Below, in pieces: positions 17,376 through 26,719 of a DNA stretch of 64,000 bases. This DNA is from Planctomycetota bacterium (lineage in GTDB: Bacteria; Planctomycetota; UBA1135; UBA2386), in assembly GCA_020638735.1 (NCBI GenBank), contig JACKHZ010000012.1, positions 493,962 to 557,961 on the forward strand, written 5' to 3'. Both the position numbers and the translations under genes were made by a program. The stretch's first letter is position 1; the number at the start of each line of letters is the position of its first letter. Under the pieces are notes generated by a model that was not told the DNA's origin, made no database searches, and was given only the letters and a program-made list of their open reading frames with translations.

Positions 17376-20000
17376 ATGCACCGAATCTACCCCCGCGTCT
17401 GCCTGGCCCTGTTCGCATCCACCGGGCTCGTCGCCCAGTCCTGGTCGTTCGTCTCGATCCCAGACTTCCAGAACAACGACATCGCCTCGTTGGCCGACCC
17501 GGCGTCCCAGTTCCCGGGCAACCCGACCCTGCCCGCAGGCTTCGTCGCGCTGGACCCTGCGTGGGACAGCTGCACGGCGGCCTACGACGACGCGGTCAAC
17601 TGGATCGTCTCGCGCCTCGCGCTCGAGCAGCCGGACTTCGTCTCGGTCGCCGGCGACCTGGTGATGGGGCACTGGGAGTACAGCTCCGACGGCCGCAACG
17701 TCTTCGGTCCGCTGAGCAACGACACGCAGATCCAGGCGGCGGTTGGCCGCGCTGCGGACTTCTACTACGACCACTGGCTCGGGCGCTTCGATCCGGCGCG
17801 CAACACGCATCTGGCCGCGGCCCTGCAGTCGCTGCAGCAGCCGCTGGTGCCGATGACCGTGCACGCGCTGGTCGGTGACCACGAGCTCGGCGACAACAAC
17901 TGGCCGACCGGCGGCGCGCGTTCGCGCATGGTGCCGACCTACAAGGAGGCGTTCGCCCGCTGGTTCACGCAGGTGCCGGCCGGCGCCGCGACCGGCGCGC
18001 CGCGCTACGTCAGCCGCCCCGTCGGCACGGTCTACGAGAACACGGCCTACGCCTTCCAGCACAACAACGTGCTGATCGTCATGATCGACGAGTTCCGTCA
18101 GGACGACCCCTTCACCAACCTCGGCGCCAACGGCAGCGTGCTGCCGACGCTGGACAACGGCCTGCCGGGCACGACCACCGACGATCAGCTGGCGTGGCTC
18201 GACGGCGTGCTCGCCGCCGGCCGCGCGAATCCGACCGTCGACTGGATCATCGTGCAGGGGCACATGCCGGTGCTGCGCCCGGTGCGGGTGCGCAACTCCT
18301 CCAACCTGAGCGTGCGCGACCAGAACGGCGCGGTGGAGTACAACACGCTGCTGTGGCAGACGCTGTCGCAGTACGAGGTCGATCTCTACTTCTGCGGCGA
18401 GGTGCACGACATCACGCTGTCGCGCTACGGCGGCGTGACGCAGCTCGTGCACGGCGCGCTGATCGGCAACCACTCGCCGATCAACTACCTGCGCATCGAC
18501 GTGCACGCCAACACGCTCGAGTTGACCTCGAAGCAGATCAACGTGCAGCTCGCCACCGGCAACATGTGGCAGACGGGCAGCAATCGCCCGCGCGCCGACT
18601 TCGACATCTCCGCCGCGAACCGGACCGCGGGCTACCAGACGGCCGGCTACGCCGAGCTGACGCGCCAGCCCGGCGGCGGCTCGTGGGTGACGCAGGCCAC
18701 CGGCACGCTGGCGCCGTACGGCACCTTCGTCAACGGCGGACCGACGCCGACCGAGTACCTCGTCGACCTCGACTTCGACCAGCTCTCGGGCGGCGTGTTC
18801 GACAACGCCGGCTCGACGGGACCGCTCAACGACGGTGCCCCGACCGGCAACGTGACGCAGTCGTCCGGTGTGTTCGGCCAGGCCGTCACGCTCGGTGGCG
18901 CCTCCGGTGATCAAGTGCTCGCCGGCACGATCCCGCTGCTCGGCACGCAGGAACGCACGGTCTCGGTCTGGGCCAAGACGACAGCCGCTTCGGGGCTCGT
19001 GACGCCGCTGGCGTTCGGCACCAATCCGGGGGTCGGCACCAAGTGGGACATGGACATCGACTGCAGCAACGGCGGCACGCTGGAGCTCGGCATCAGCGGC
19101 GGGCGCACGACCGGCTCGGGGCCGGCGCTCAACGACGGGCAGTGGCACATGCTGACGACCGTGCTGCCGGCCGGCGCCACCAACCTGAACCAGGTGCGGC
19201 TGTTCGTCGACGGCGCGCTCGCCTACACGGGCTCCGGCAGCGCCACGGTCAACACGTCCAGCGGGCCGGTCGTCATCGGCCGTTCGGCCAACCCGCAGAC
19301 GCAGATCCAGTTCTTCCCCGGCTCCGTCGACGACGCCGTCATCTGGTCGGCTGCGTTCACCGACGCGCAGGTGAAGTCGCTGCACGACGTGGCGGTCACG
19401 CCGAGCCTGCATTACGCGGCCGGCGACTTCGAGCTGCTGCTGGACGTCTATCGCCAGAACGAGTCGGAGGCCACGATCGCCGGACGCGTCTGGCGCCGCG
19501 CCACGGGCATGGTCGGTCCGGGTGGCCTGACCGCGCTCGCCAACGGCGGCTACCAGCTGGTGTTCGACACCGCGACGGGCGCGGGCGTCGCGACCCCTGC
19601 GGCGGCGTTCGCGACGACGGGCGTCGGCTGCCCGAGCCCGGTCGGGTTGCCGGCGCTGTCCGCGCCGCAGCTGCCGGTGCTCGGCGCGACGCTCGAGGTC
19701 GAGATGAGCAACGTGTCGCCGACCGGCCTGCCGTTCATGGTCGTCGGCTACGCGGCCACCGCGCCGTTCCCGATCAGCCTGCTGGGCCTGAGCAACGACC
19801 CGACCTGCCTCTTCTCGGTCAGCCTCGACGCGTTCGTCGGTCCGCTGGTCCTGGTCGGCTCGACGGCGTCCATGTCGCTGTCGATCCCGGCGAGCTCCGC
19901 GCTCGCCGGCGCGCAGCTGCACTTCCAGGGCACGCAGCTGGAGCTGACGACGGGCTTCTGGAGCCTGTCCGACCGCGGCACCGCGACGCTCGGCTTCTGA
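17376..20000 (+). CDS. Secreted metallophosphoesterase-LamG fusion protein
   Basis: The 874-residue product has a signal peptide ending GLVAQ. Residues from about 25 to 400 are a calcineurin-like phosphoesterase: FVSIPDFQ, VAGDLVMG, VGDHELGD (GDHE in place of GNHD), VQGHMPVLR and CGEVHD supply the metal-binding Asp/His set. From about residue 455 onwards the sequence is nearly the same as the upstream LamG gene, including the C-terminal module and the identical GTATLGF ending. This points to a recent tandem duplication combined with domain fusion. It likely hydrolyses phosphoesters outside the cytoplasm; the substrate is unknown. Confidence 0.88.
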   Translation: MHRIYPRVCLALFASTGLVAQSWSFVSIPDFQNNDIASLADPASQFPGNPTLPAGFVALDPAWDSCTAAYDDAVNWIVSRLALEQPDFVSVAGDLVMGHWEYSSDGRNVFGPLSNDTQIQAAVGRAADFYYDHWLGRFDPARNTHLAAALQSLQQPLVPMTVHALVGDHELGDNNWPTGGARSRMVPTYKEAFARWFTQVPAGAATGAPRYVSRPVGTVYENTAYAFQHNNVLIVMIDEFRQDDPFTNLGANGSVLPTLDNGLPGTTTDDQLAWLDGVLAAGRANPTVDWIIVQGHMPVLRPVRVRNSSNLSVRDQNGAVEYNTLLWQTLSQYEVDLYFCGEVHDITLSRYGGVTQLVHGALIGNHSPINYLRIDVHANTLELTSKQINVQLATGNMWQTGSNRPRADFDISAANRTAGYQTAGYAELTRQPGGGSWVTQATGTLAPYGTFVNGGPTPTEYLVDLDFDQLSGGVFDNAGSTGPLNDGAPTGNVTQSSGVFGQAVTLGGASGDQVLAGTIPLLGTQERTVSVWAKTTAASGLVTPLAFGTNPGVGTKWDMDIDCSNGGTLELGISGGRTTGSGPALNDGQWHMLTTVLPAGATNLNQVRLFVDGALAYTGSGSATVNTSSGPVVIGRSANPQTQIQFFPGSVDDAVIWSAAFTDAQVKSLHDVAVTPSLHYAAGDFELLLDVYRQNESEATIAGRVWRRATGMVGPGGLTALANGGYQLVFDTATGAGVATPAAAFATTGVGCPSPVGLPALSAPQLPVLGATLEVEMSNVSPTGLPFMVVGYAATAPFPISLLGLSNDPTCLFSVSLDAFVGPLVLVGSTASMSLSIPASSALAGAQLHFQGTQLELTTGFWSLSDRGTATLGF

Positions 20001-20012
20001 GCACCGCGGCCG

Positions 20013-21227
20013 TCACTTCGACGGCAGGTAGAGCGGGTGGTCTCTGAGGTGCACGACGCCGTGCGCGGCGTCGGCGCCGACCACGCGGCGCACGTGCAGC
20101 AGGCTCTTCAGCAGGCTCTCGCTGTAGAGCTCGTGGGCCGGGTCGAGGCTGTTCTCGTGCACGTCCGTCGACTCGTGCAGGAACCACGGGCCGCCGAGCG
20201 AGATGCCGACGTGGGTGACGCGTTCGGGCCGCGACGCGGTGGCGGCGCGGCCGAAGAACAGCAGGTCGCCCGGCTGCACCTTCGACCACATCGGGTCGGT
20301 CGGCACCTCGACGCCGCACGTCACCTGCTGGCTGGCGTCGCGCGGCAGCAGCACGCCGTTGAGCAGCCAGGTCGTCGAGACGAAGCCGGAGCAGTCCATG
20401 CCCTTCGTCGACGTGCCGCCCCACAGGTAGGGCACGCCGTGGAAGCGCTGCGCCGTCGCCACGAGCCGCGACGGCTCGTCGGCGGCGTCCTTCAGCCAAT
20501 CGCCGAACGGCTGCGCCGCGCGCTTCGGCAGACAGCCGGTGCGGCCGTCGGGGTAGCCGACGACGAAGCAGTCGCCCTTCTGGCCGTCGAGCGCCAGCAT
20601 GCCGCCGGCGACGACGTCGGCCAGCACCGGCGCGTCGTCGCCCGGACCCCGCCTTACCTCGGCGTAGGTCGCGGTGACGACCACCTTGTCGCGCTCGCGC
20701 CAGTCTGCGAACTCGTTGGCGTTCATGCGCTGCAGGCGGTTGTTGGTCCAGCCGAGGTAGTCGTTGGGCGCCTGCACGTAGAGCCAGCCGTCTTCTTCCT
20801 TCAGCACCCGCAGCGGCATGCCGAGCAGCACCTGCGTGGCGAGCTCCTGCGCGTGGCCGGGCTTGCTGCGCAGGTTGGCGACGCTCGAGGCGACGACGGC
20901 GAACGGCTGGTCGGCGACCTCGGGCGCCGGCAGCGCGCGCAGGTCGACGCTGTCGACGTCGCCGCGTTTGCCGAACCGCTCGAGCAGCGCGGCGCGCAGC
21001 TCGCGGTCGTGCACCTCGCCCTCGAGCACGGCCTTGCCCTGGGCGACCGACACCGCGACGTCGAACACCCGCACCCGCCGATCGGGCGCAAGCTCGCGCT
21101 TGCACTCGGCGAGCAGCCGTTCGGCGGCGTCGAGGGAGAACGGCTGTTGTGCGGCGAGCGGCGACGTGATGGGGGCGATCGCGGCGGTGAACGCCAGCGC
21201 GAGGGTCGTGGCGGCAGGTGGGCGCAT
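20013..21227 (-). CDS. Secreted NlpC/P60 peptidase with SH3 domains
   Basis: The 404-residue product has a signal peptide ending SPLAAQ. Residues 30 to about 100 look like a BON-type domain (VAVSVAQGKAVLEGEV). Two bacterial SH3 segments follow (SVANLRSKPGH, GWLYVQAP and then YAEVRRGPGD, GCLPK). The catalytic NlpC/P60 domain has YLWGGTSTKGMDCSGFV with nucleophile Cys279, VTHVGISLG with His339, and FLHES with His351. It should cleave peptidoglycan stem peptides between D-Glu and the diamino acid in the periplasm. Its stop lies 12 bp from the convergent phosphoesterase gene. Confidence 0.92.
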   Translation of the reverse strand: MRPPAATTLALAFTAAIAPITSPLAAQQPFSLDAAERLLAECKRELAPDRRVRVFDVAVSVAQGKAVLEGEVHDRELRAALLERFGKRGDVDSVDLRALPAPEVADQPFAVVASSVANLRSKPGHAQELATQVLLGMPLRVLKEEDGWLYVQAPNDYLGWTNNRLQRMNANEFADWRERDKVVVTATYAEVRRGPGDDAPVLADVVAGGMLALDGQKGDCFVVGYPDGRTGCLPKRAAQPFGDWLKDAADEPSRLVATAQRFHGVPYLWGGTSTKGMDCSGFVSTTWLLNGVLLPRDASQQVTCGVEVPTDPMWSKVQPGDLLFFGRAATASRPERVTHVGISLGGPWFLHESTDVHENSLDPAHELYSESLLKSLLHVRRVVGADAAHGVVHLRDHPLYLPSK

Positions 21228-21419
21228 TGGCGTCCGAGCCTAACTCGTCACGTGCGCGCGGTCACGGCATGGGGGCGCCGCCGACGTCCTGGCGATCCCG
21301 GAGACGTCGGGCACCCGGCAGCTGCATCGGGTCTCCGACGCCTCTCGCCGCGGTCGCCCGGGCGCATCGGTGGCGGGCGTGCCGCTCCAGGTCGGAACGT
21401 CGGTTGCTGACCTGAGGGC

Positions 21420-23906
21420 ATGAAGGTCACCTCGCTCGCGCCCGCGTCGCTGTTCCTCATCGCCGCCATCGCCCCGGGTCAGGTCCGGCAGTTCCAGGCG
21501 GACTCGCACCGGCCGGTGTCGCTGTTCCTGCCCGGCAACTACCTGGCGCTGGCCTGCGGCGACCTCGATGCCGACGGCGACCTCGACGCGGTGGTGGCGA
21601 CGCGCGATCCGTGGTTCGGCAACGTCACGGTCACGGTGATGCGGCAGCAGGGAGGTGTCTGGCAACCGACCGGTCTCTACACGGTGCTCGGCTTCGACGT
21701 GCTGCAGGACCGGGTCGCGCTGACGATCGAGGATCTCGACGGTGACGCGGCGCTGGACGTCGTGGTGGCCGTCGACGACGCCGCCGGCGCGGCGGAGACG
21801 CGCGTCGCCTGCTTCGCCAACGACGGCACGGGCGCGTTCACAGCGGCCGGCACGATCCCGCTGCCCGGCGCCGCCCGCGTGGCCGTCGCGGTCGTGGACA
21901 TCGACGGTGACGACGACCGCGACCTGGTCGCGGGGGTCGAGAGCGCGGGCGCGACGTCGCTGCAGCTGTTCGCGCACGATGGCGCGTTCGGCTTCCAGGC
22001 GGTGCCCGGCGCGTTTCCGGCGGTGACGGCGTCGGCGCCGAACGCCTTCGACTTCGACGGCGACGGGGACTTCGACGTCGCGGCGATCGGCGCCGGTGGC
22101 GCGGTGGTGCTGTTCACCAACACCGCCGGCGCGTTCGCCAGCGCGACGGTGGACGCGACGCCGACCCGCTTCGTGGTGGGCGCCGACCTCGACGGTGACG
22201 GGGACGGCGACCTGATCGCGCTGCGCGCCGACAGCGCCGTCGCGCTGCTGCGCAACGTCGGCGGCGTGCTGCAGATGGCTTCGCTCGCGACCGCGAGCGC
22301 GCAGAGCCTCGTCCGGCCGCTGCTGGTGGACGTCGACGGCGACCTCGATCTCGACGCGGTGGTGCAGGTCGACTACGTGGCTCGCGTGCTGCGCAACGAC
22401 GGCGCCGCCGCCTTCGCCGCGGAAGACGTCGCCGCGGCTTCGGCGTTCGCAGCCGGCGACGCCGACCAGGACGGCGTGTCCGACCTGCTGCTGCAGATCG
22501 ACGGCGGCATCGCCGTCGCGTTCGGTCGGGCCGGGAGCATGCTGATCGATCCGGCCCTGCACCGGCGCACCCTGATCGCGCGGGCCGGCACGGGTTACTT
22601 CGACGACGCCGCGGACTTCGGCAGCGACCACGCGATCGACGTCCTGCACCAGAGCTACTACGAGGTGCTGTTGCGGCGCAATCACGGCGCCGGTGAGTGG
22701 TCGACGATCGTGCTGGCGGTGCCGTTCCTGCGGCCGCACTCGCGCGCGATCGACGCCGACGGTGACGGCGATCTCGACGTCGTCGTCGTCAACAGCGACG
22801 CTGTCGGCGGCCTGCAGGTGTTCCGCAACGACGGCGGCTGGTCGTTCTCGCCGCTGTCGCTGCAGGCCTCGTCGGGCCTGACCATCGTCGGCAAGGGCGA
22901 CTTCGACGGCGACGGTCGCGGCGACCTGCTGCTGACCGATTGGAGCTCGTTGAAGATCGTCTCGGGCACCCCGGGTGGCGACATGAGCGCGCCCGCGACC
23001 GTGTTCGTCGGCGCCGCCGACTGGGTCGACACCGGCATCCAGGACTTCGACGGCGACGGCGACCTCGACCTGCTGGTCAAGATGGACCTCGGCTACTGCG
23101 TGCAGCTGATGGCCAACGACGGCGCGGGCAACTTCAGCGTCGCCGACCCGTGCGTCGCTTCGCTGACTCCGGGCTCGAGCACCAACATGCAGCTCGTCGA
23201 CATCGACGGCGACGGCGACGTGGACATCTTCAACTGCGGCTATGGCCACGGCCGCTTCCTGGTCAACGTCGGGGGTGGGTTCTCGCCCGGGCCGGTGATC
23301 AACGGCGTCGAAGGGGCGTCGCTGCTGAAGCCGCACTTCGCCGACTGGGACGGCGACGGCGACGTCGACCTGCTGCAACTCGGCGGGCCGGCGCAGCTGT
23401 GGCTCAACGACGGCAACGGCGGCTTCACCGACGCGTCGGCGGAGCGCCTCGGCTACGGCTCCTGGTCCTCGGCCGGCGGCGTCGACCTCGACGGCGACGG
23501 CGACCTCGATCCGATCGGCCCGCTCGGCTTCCAGGCGACGCAGCGCATGAACCACCTGCGCAGCGCGACCAGCCGGGTGCCGGTGACGACGGGCGGGCAG
23601 ATGGTGATCGGCTATGCCAGCGAACCCGGCTTCGCCGCCGCCGACGCGCTCTGCATCCCGATCCTGAGCCTCGCGCGGCGCAGCACGCCGCTGTCCGTGC
23701 CGGGCTTCGAAGGCACGCTGCAGATCGACATGACGCAGGCGGTGCTGATGCCGGTCCTGCCGCTGTCCGCCCCCGGCGGCACGGCCGACTCGGCCTTCGC
23801 CATCCCCAACGCGCCGGTCCTGCGCGGCTTCGACCTGTTCGCGCAGGGGGTGATCTTCACGACCAGGGTCGCGTGGACGCCGGCGATCCACGAACGGATC
23901 CTGTAG
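21420..23906 (+). CDS. Secreted FG-GAP/VCBS repeat protein
   Basis: The 828-residue product has a signal peptide ending AIAPGQ. It holds about twelve FG-GAP/VCBS units, each with an aspartate-rich calcium loop of the type DLDGDGDxD (LDADGDLDAV, FDGDGDFDV, DGDGDLDVVV, DGDGDVDIF). These form a beta-propeller. The last 110 residues contain the recurrent C-terminal module (GGQMVIGYAS ... AIPNAPVLRGFDLFAQG). No enzymatic domain is present. It is probably a calcium-binding surface protein; the partner is unknown. TGACCT lies six bases before the ATG, a weaker form of the leaderless pattern. Confidence 0.87.
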   Translation: MKVTSLAPASLFLIAAIAPGQVRQFQADSHRPVSLFLPGNYLALACGDLDADGDLDAVVATRDPWFGNVTVTVMRQQGGVWQPTGLYTVLGFDVLQDRVALTIEDLDGDAALDVVVAVDDAAGAAETRVACFANDGTGAFTAAGTIPLPGAARVAVAVVDIDGDDDRDLVAGVESAGATSLQLFAHDGAFGFQAVPGAFPAVTASAPNAFDFDGDGDFDVAAIGAGGAVVLFTNTAGAFASATVDATPTRFVVGADLDGDGDGDLIALRADSAVALLRNVGGVLQMASLATASAQSLVRPLLVDVDGDLDLDAVVQVDYVARVLRNDGAAAFAAEDVAAASAFAAGDADQDGVSDLLLQIDGGIAVAFGRAGSMLIDPALHRRTLIARAGTGYFDDAADFGSDHAIDVLHQSYYEVLLRRNHGAGEWSTIVLAVPFLRPHSRAIDADGDGDLDVVVVNSDAVGGLQVFRNDGGWSFSPLSLQASSGLTIVGKGDFDGDGRGDLLLTDWSSLKIVSGTPGGDMSAPATVFVGAADWVDTGIQDFDGDGDLDLLVKMDLGYCVQLMANDGAGNFSVADPCVASLTPGSSTNMQLVDIDGDGDVDIFNCGYGHGRFLVNVGGGFSPGPVINGVEGASLLKPHFADWDGDGDVDLLQLGGPAQLWLNDGNGGFTDASAERLGYGSWSSAGGVDLDGDGDLDPIGPLGFQATQRMNHLRSATSRVPVTTGGQMVIGYASEPGFAAADALCIPILSLARRSTPLSVPGFEGTLQIDMTQAVLMPVLPLSAPGGTADSAFAIPNAPVLRGFDLFAQGVIFTTRVAWTPAIHERIL

Positions 23907-24129
23907 CCGCGGCGCCGATCGTCACTGCACGGGCACGATCAGCGTGTCGAGCCACGGGGCAACATGCAGACCGGCGCCGGTAGCTGCCCGCGGCGCGGAC
24001 ATCGTCGACCGGACGCTACGGCGGCGGTGGGGCACGGCACGCGACGTGCATCGCCGCGCGGCCCGCTGTCGCCGCCCGGCGCATCCTCGCGTCTGGTAGC
24101 CTTCGAGCCCGTCTCGCCGGAGTCTCCCC

Positions 24130-26712
24130 ATGCCATCACTTCGTCGCCTCGTGTGGGCTTGCGCCCCGACGTCCCTGTTCGTCCTCTCGGCCGTCGCGCA
24201 GGACCCGCGCTGGTTCGCCGCGCCGATGCTCGAGCCGCTCGCTACGCGCACCTACGTGGCCGTCGCCGACCTGGATCTCGACGGCGACGCGGACGTGCTC
24301 GCCGTCGACACGCCGGGGTACTTCGCGACGTCGTTCACGCCGCTCCTGAACGACGGCACCGGTCTCCTGCTGCCGGGTGTCACCGTGCCGCTGCCCGGCA
24401 CCGGCGGCGGCAGCTGGCGGGTGCTCGACGTCGGCGGTGACGGAATCCCGGACCTGGTGGTCGTGACGATCGGTCATCCGCTCGGCAACGGGCTCTTGCT
24501 CTACGTCGGGCAGGGGGGCGGCGGCTTCGCGGCGCCTTCGTTCGTGCCGACCGGCGACGCGGTCGCCAAGGTCGCGGTCGGCGACGTCGACGGCGACCCG
24601 TTCGGCGACCTGCTGCTGCAGACGAGCAACGGCACGACGATCCTCAGCCGCTGGCTGCAGGGCACGGCGGCCAACACGTTCGCGCCGGGGCCCCTGGCGG
24701 CGTTGCCGTTCCAGCCGGCCGGCTCGGTGTTCCCGGCGCTGGCCTTCCCGCTGGTGGTCGCCGACTTCGACGGCGACCAGCTCGACGACGTCGCGGTCGT
24801 GGTCAGCGGCACCGGCTCGCAGCACTTCGAGGTGTTCCTCGGGGCCGCATTGAGCGCCGGGGCGTTGATCCCGGTGACGGCGCACGCCGGCTCCGACCTG
24901 GTGATCGCCCGGATCGACTTCGACCAGGACGGGGACCTCGACCTCGCCGTCAGCGGCACGCCGGCGAGCACCGGCTCGCTGAGCCTGATCGAGAACCAGG
25001 GGGGCGGCGCCTGGCTGGAGACCAGCGTGATGTCGTTGCCCAACTACGTCGCCGGCCCGCTGCACGCCGCCGACTGGGACGGTGACGGGCGCGACGATCT
25101 GGTCATGCAGTCGTCGTCGACGATCTCGTCCTACCACGCCATGCGCTGGTTCCGCAGCACCGGACCAGGCGCGTTCGAACTGGTGGCGCAGGCACTCGAG
25201 CTGCCGGAGTACGGATACGGCGCCGCCGGCTGCGTCGACCTCGACGGCGACGGCAACGTCGACGTGGTCGACGATCGCACCGTGGTGTTCGGCGACGGCA
25301 CGTTCGTCGTCGCGCCGCCCGAGGCCGGCAACCGCATCACCGACTGGGACGGCGACGGCGACCTCGACCTGATCGATGGCAACTCCGCGCGGTTGTGGCG
25401 CAGCGACGGTCGCGCGCCCGGCGCGTCGACCACGCTGGTGATGCCGCCGGTCCCCGGTTGGGTCGCCAGCACGTGGGAGTTCCTCGGTGACCTCGACGGG
25501 GACGCGCTGCCCGAGCTGAGCGTGCGCTACCTGCTGTCGCCGCCGGTGCCCGGCGGCGTCGAGACGCGGCTGGTGCGCGTCGGCGGCGACGGCGCGCTGT
25601 TCGACGACGGGCCGCGCGGTCTCGGCTACAGCGGCCTCGGCGCCGGCGCCGCGCCGTTCGTCTACGACTTCGACGGCGACGGCGACCTCGACGTCTGCTG
25701 CTTCGAGCAGCCCTACCTCAACGACGGCAGCCAGGACTTCACGCCGAGCGGCGTGTCGTACGGCGCCAACTGCGTCGTGGTGGCGCCGGGCGACGTGGAC
25801 AACGACGGCGCCATCGACTTCCTGTGCTACGACACGGTCGCCAACGGCCTCGTCGTCAGTCGGCGCTCGGGCCCGGCGTCGTTCGCGACGCAGGCGCTCT
25901 ACACCGGCGTCATCGTCACGCCGGCGCTCGAACCGCGAGGCGTGCTGCAGGACCTCGATGACGACGGCGACCTCGACTGCGTCGGTGTGCGCGGGCTCAA
26001 CGCGACGCTGCGCGAAGTGGTGGTGTTCGAGAACGTCGGCGGCGTGTTCACGCTGGCGGCGACGTTGCCGTTCGACGGGCCGGTCACCGCCGGCGACGTG
26101 GACGGCGATGGCCTGACCGACCTCTGCGTGCGCTCACCCAGCCCCACCGGCGGGTTCCTGACGGTGCTGCGGCGCGTCGGCCCGGGCTTCACCTACGCGC
26201 CGCCGGTGCGGTTCACGACGCCGGCGCCGCGCGCGCTGGCCGACTTCGACCAGGACGGCGACCTCGACGCGATCGGGCCGCTGCTGGTGCGCAGCCGGCG
26301 CTTCGTCGAACCGGACTCGGGCTACCGGCGCCAGTACGGCCAAGGTTCTCCCGGCACCGGCGGCAAGCGAATGCAGCTCTCCGTCAGCGGCACGATCCGG
26401 CCCGGCAACGTGCCGTCCGTCGAGATGTCGCGGTTGCCCGGCGGCACCTTCGTTTTCCTGTTCGCTGGCCTCAGCGAAGCGGACGCGCCGAGCGTCGTGC
26501 TGCCGGGCGTGAACGACTACGTCGGCAACGTGCAGCTGTTCCTCGCCTTCGCCACCGGCGGCGGCCCGAACGGTGGCTTCGTCAGCCTGCCGTTGGCGCT
26601 CGGTCCCGGCGCCGCTGGCGCGCGTCTGTTCCTCGAGCTGGTCGCGTTCGACCCCGCCGCGCCGTTCGGCCTGACCTACAGCAACGGCTGCGAGCTGTTC
26701 GTCGGCCTGTAG
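24130..26712 (+). CDS. Secreted FG-GAP/VCBS repeat protein (paralogue)
   Basis: The 860-residue product has a signal peptide ending LSAVAQ. It is built like the preceding gene, with around ten aspartate-rich loops (DLDLDGDADV, DFDQDGDLDLAV, DFDGDGDLDVC, DVDNDGAIDF) and a final module of about 120 residues beginning QYGQGSPGTGG. The sequences have diverged outside the loops, so the pair is an old duplication. The 223-bp upstream gap shows a TAGCCT hexamer 27 bp before the ATG and no other clear element. Its role is unknown, presumably at the cell surface. Confidence 0.87.
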   Translation: MPSLRRLVWACAPTSLFVLSAVAQDPRWFAAPMLEPLATRTYVAVADLDLDGDADVLAVDTPGYFATSFTPLLNDGTGLLLPGVTVPLPGTGGGSWRVLDVGGDGIPDLVVVTIGHPLGNGLLLYVGQGGGGFAAPSFVPTGDAVAKVAVGDVDGDPFGDLLLQTSNGTTILSRWLQGTAANTFAPGPLAALPFQPAGSVFPALAFPLVVADFDGDQLDDVAVVVSGTGSQHFEVFLGAALSAGALIPVTAHAGSDLVIARIDFDQDGDLDLAVSGTPASTGSLSLIENQGGGAWLETSVMSLPNYVAGPLHAADWDGDGRDDLVMQSSSTISSYHAMRWFRSTGPGAFELVAQALELPEYGYGAAGCVDLDGDGNVDVVDDRTVVFGDGTFVVAPPEAGNRITDWDGDGDLDLIDGNSARLWRSDGRAPGASTTLVMPPVPGWVASTWEFLGDLDGDALPELSVRYLLSPPVPGGVETRLVRVGGDGALFDDGPRGLGYSGLGAGAAPFVYDFDGDGDLDVCCFEQPYLNDGSQDFTPSGVSYGANCVVVAPGDVDNDGAIDFLCYDTVANGLVVSRRSGPASFATQALYTGVIVTPALEPRGVLQDLDDDGDLDCVGVRGLNATLREVVVFENVGGVFTLAATLPFDGPVTAGDVDGDGLTDLCVRSPSPTGGFLTVLRRVGPGFTYAPPVRFTTPAPRALADFDQDGDLDAIGPLLVRSRRFVEPDSGYRRQYGQGSPGTGGKRMQLSVSGTIRPGNVPSVEMSRLPGGTFVFLFAGLSEADAPSVVLPGVNDYVGNVQLFLAFATGGGPNGGFVSLPLALGPGAAGARLFLELVAFDPAAPFGLTYSNGCELFVGL

Positions 26713-26719
26713 TCGTCGG

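Noticed and set aside
21560..26290. Many near-identical GACGGCGACGGCGACCTCGAC stretches, looking like a repeat array
   Set aside because: They encode the calcium loops of FG-GAP repeats, keep frame, and have irregular spacing; this is not CRISPR or satellite DNA.
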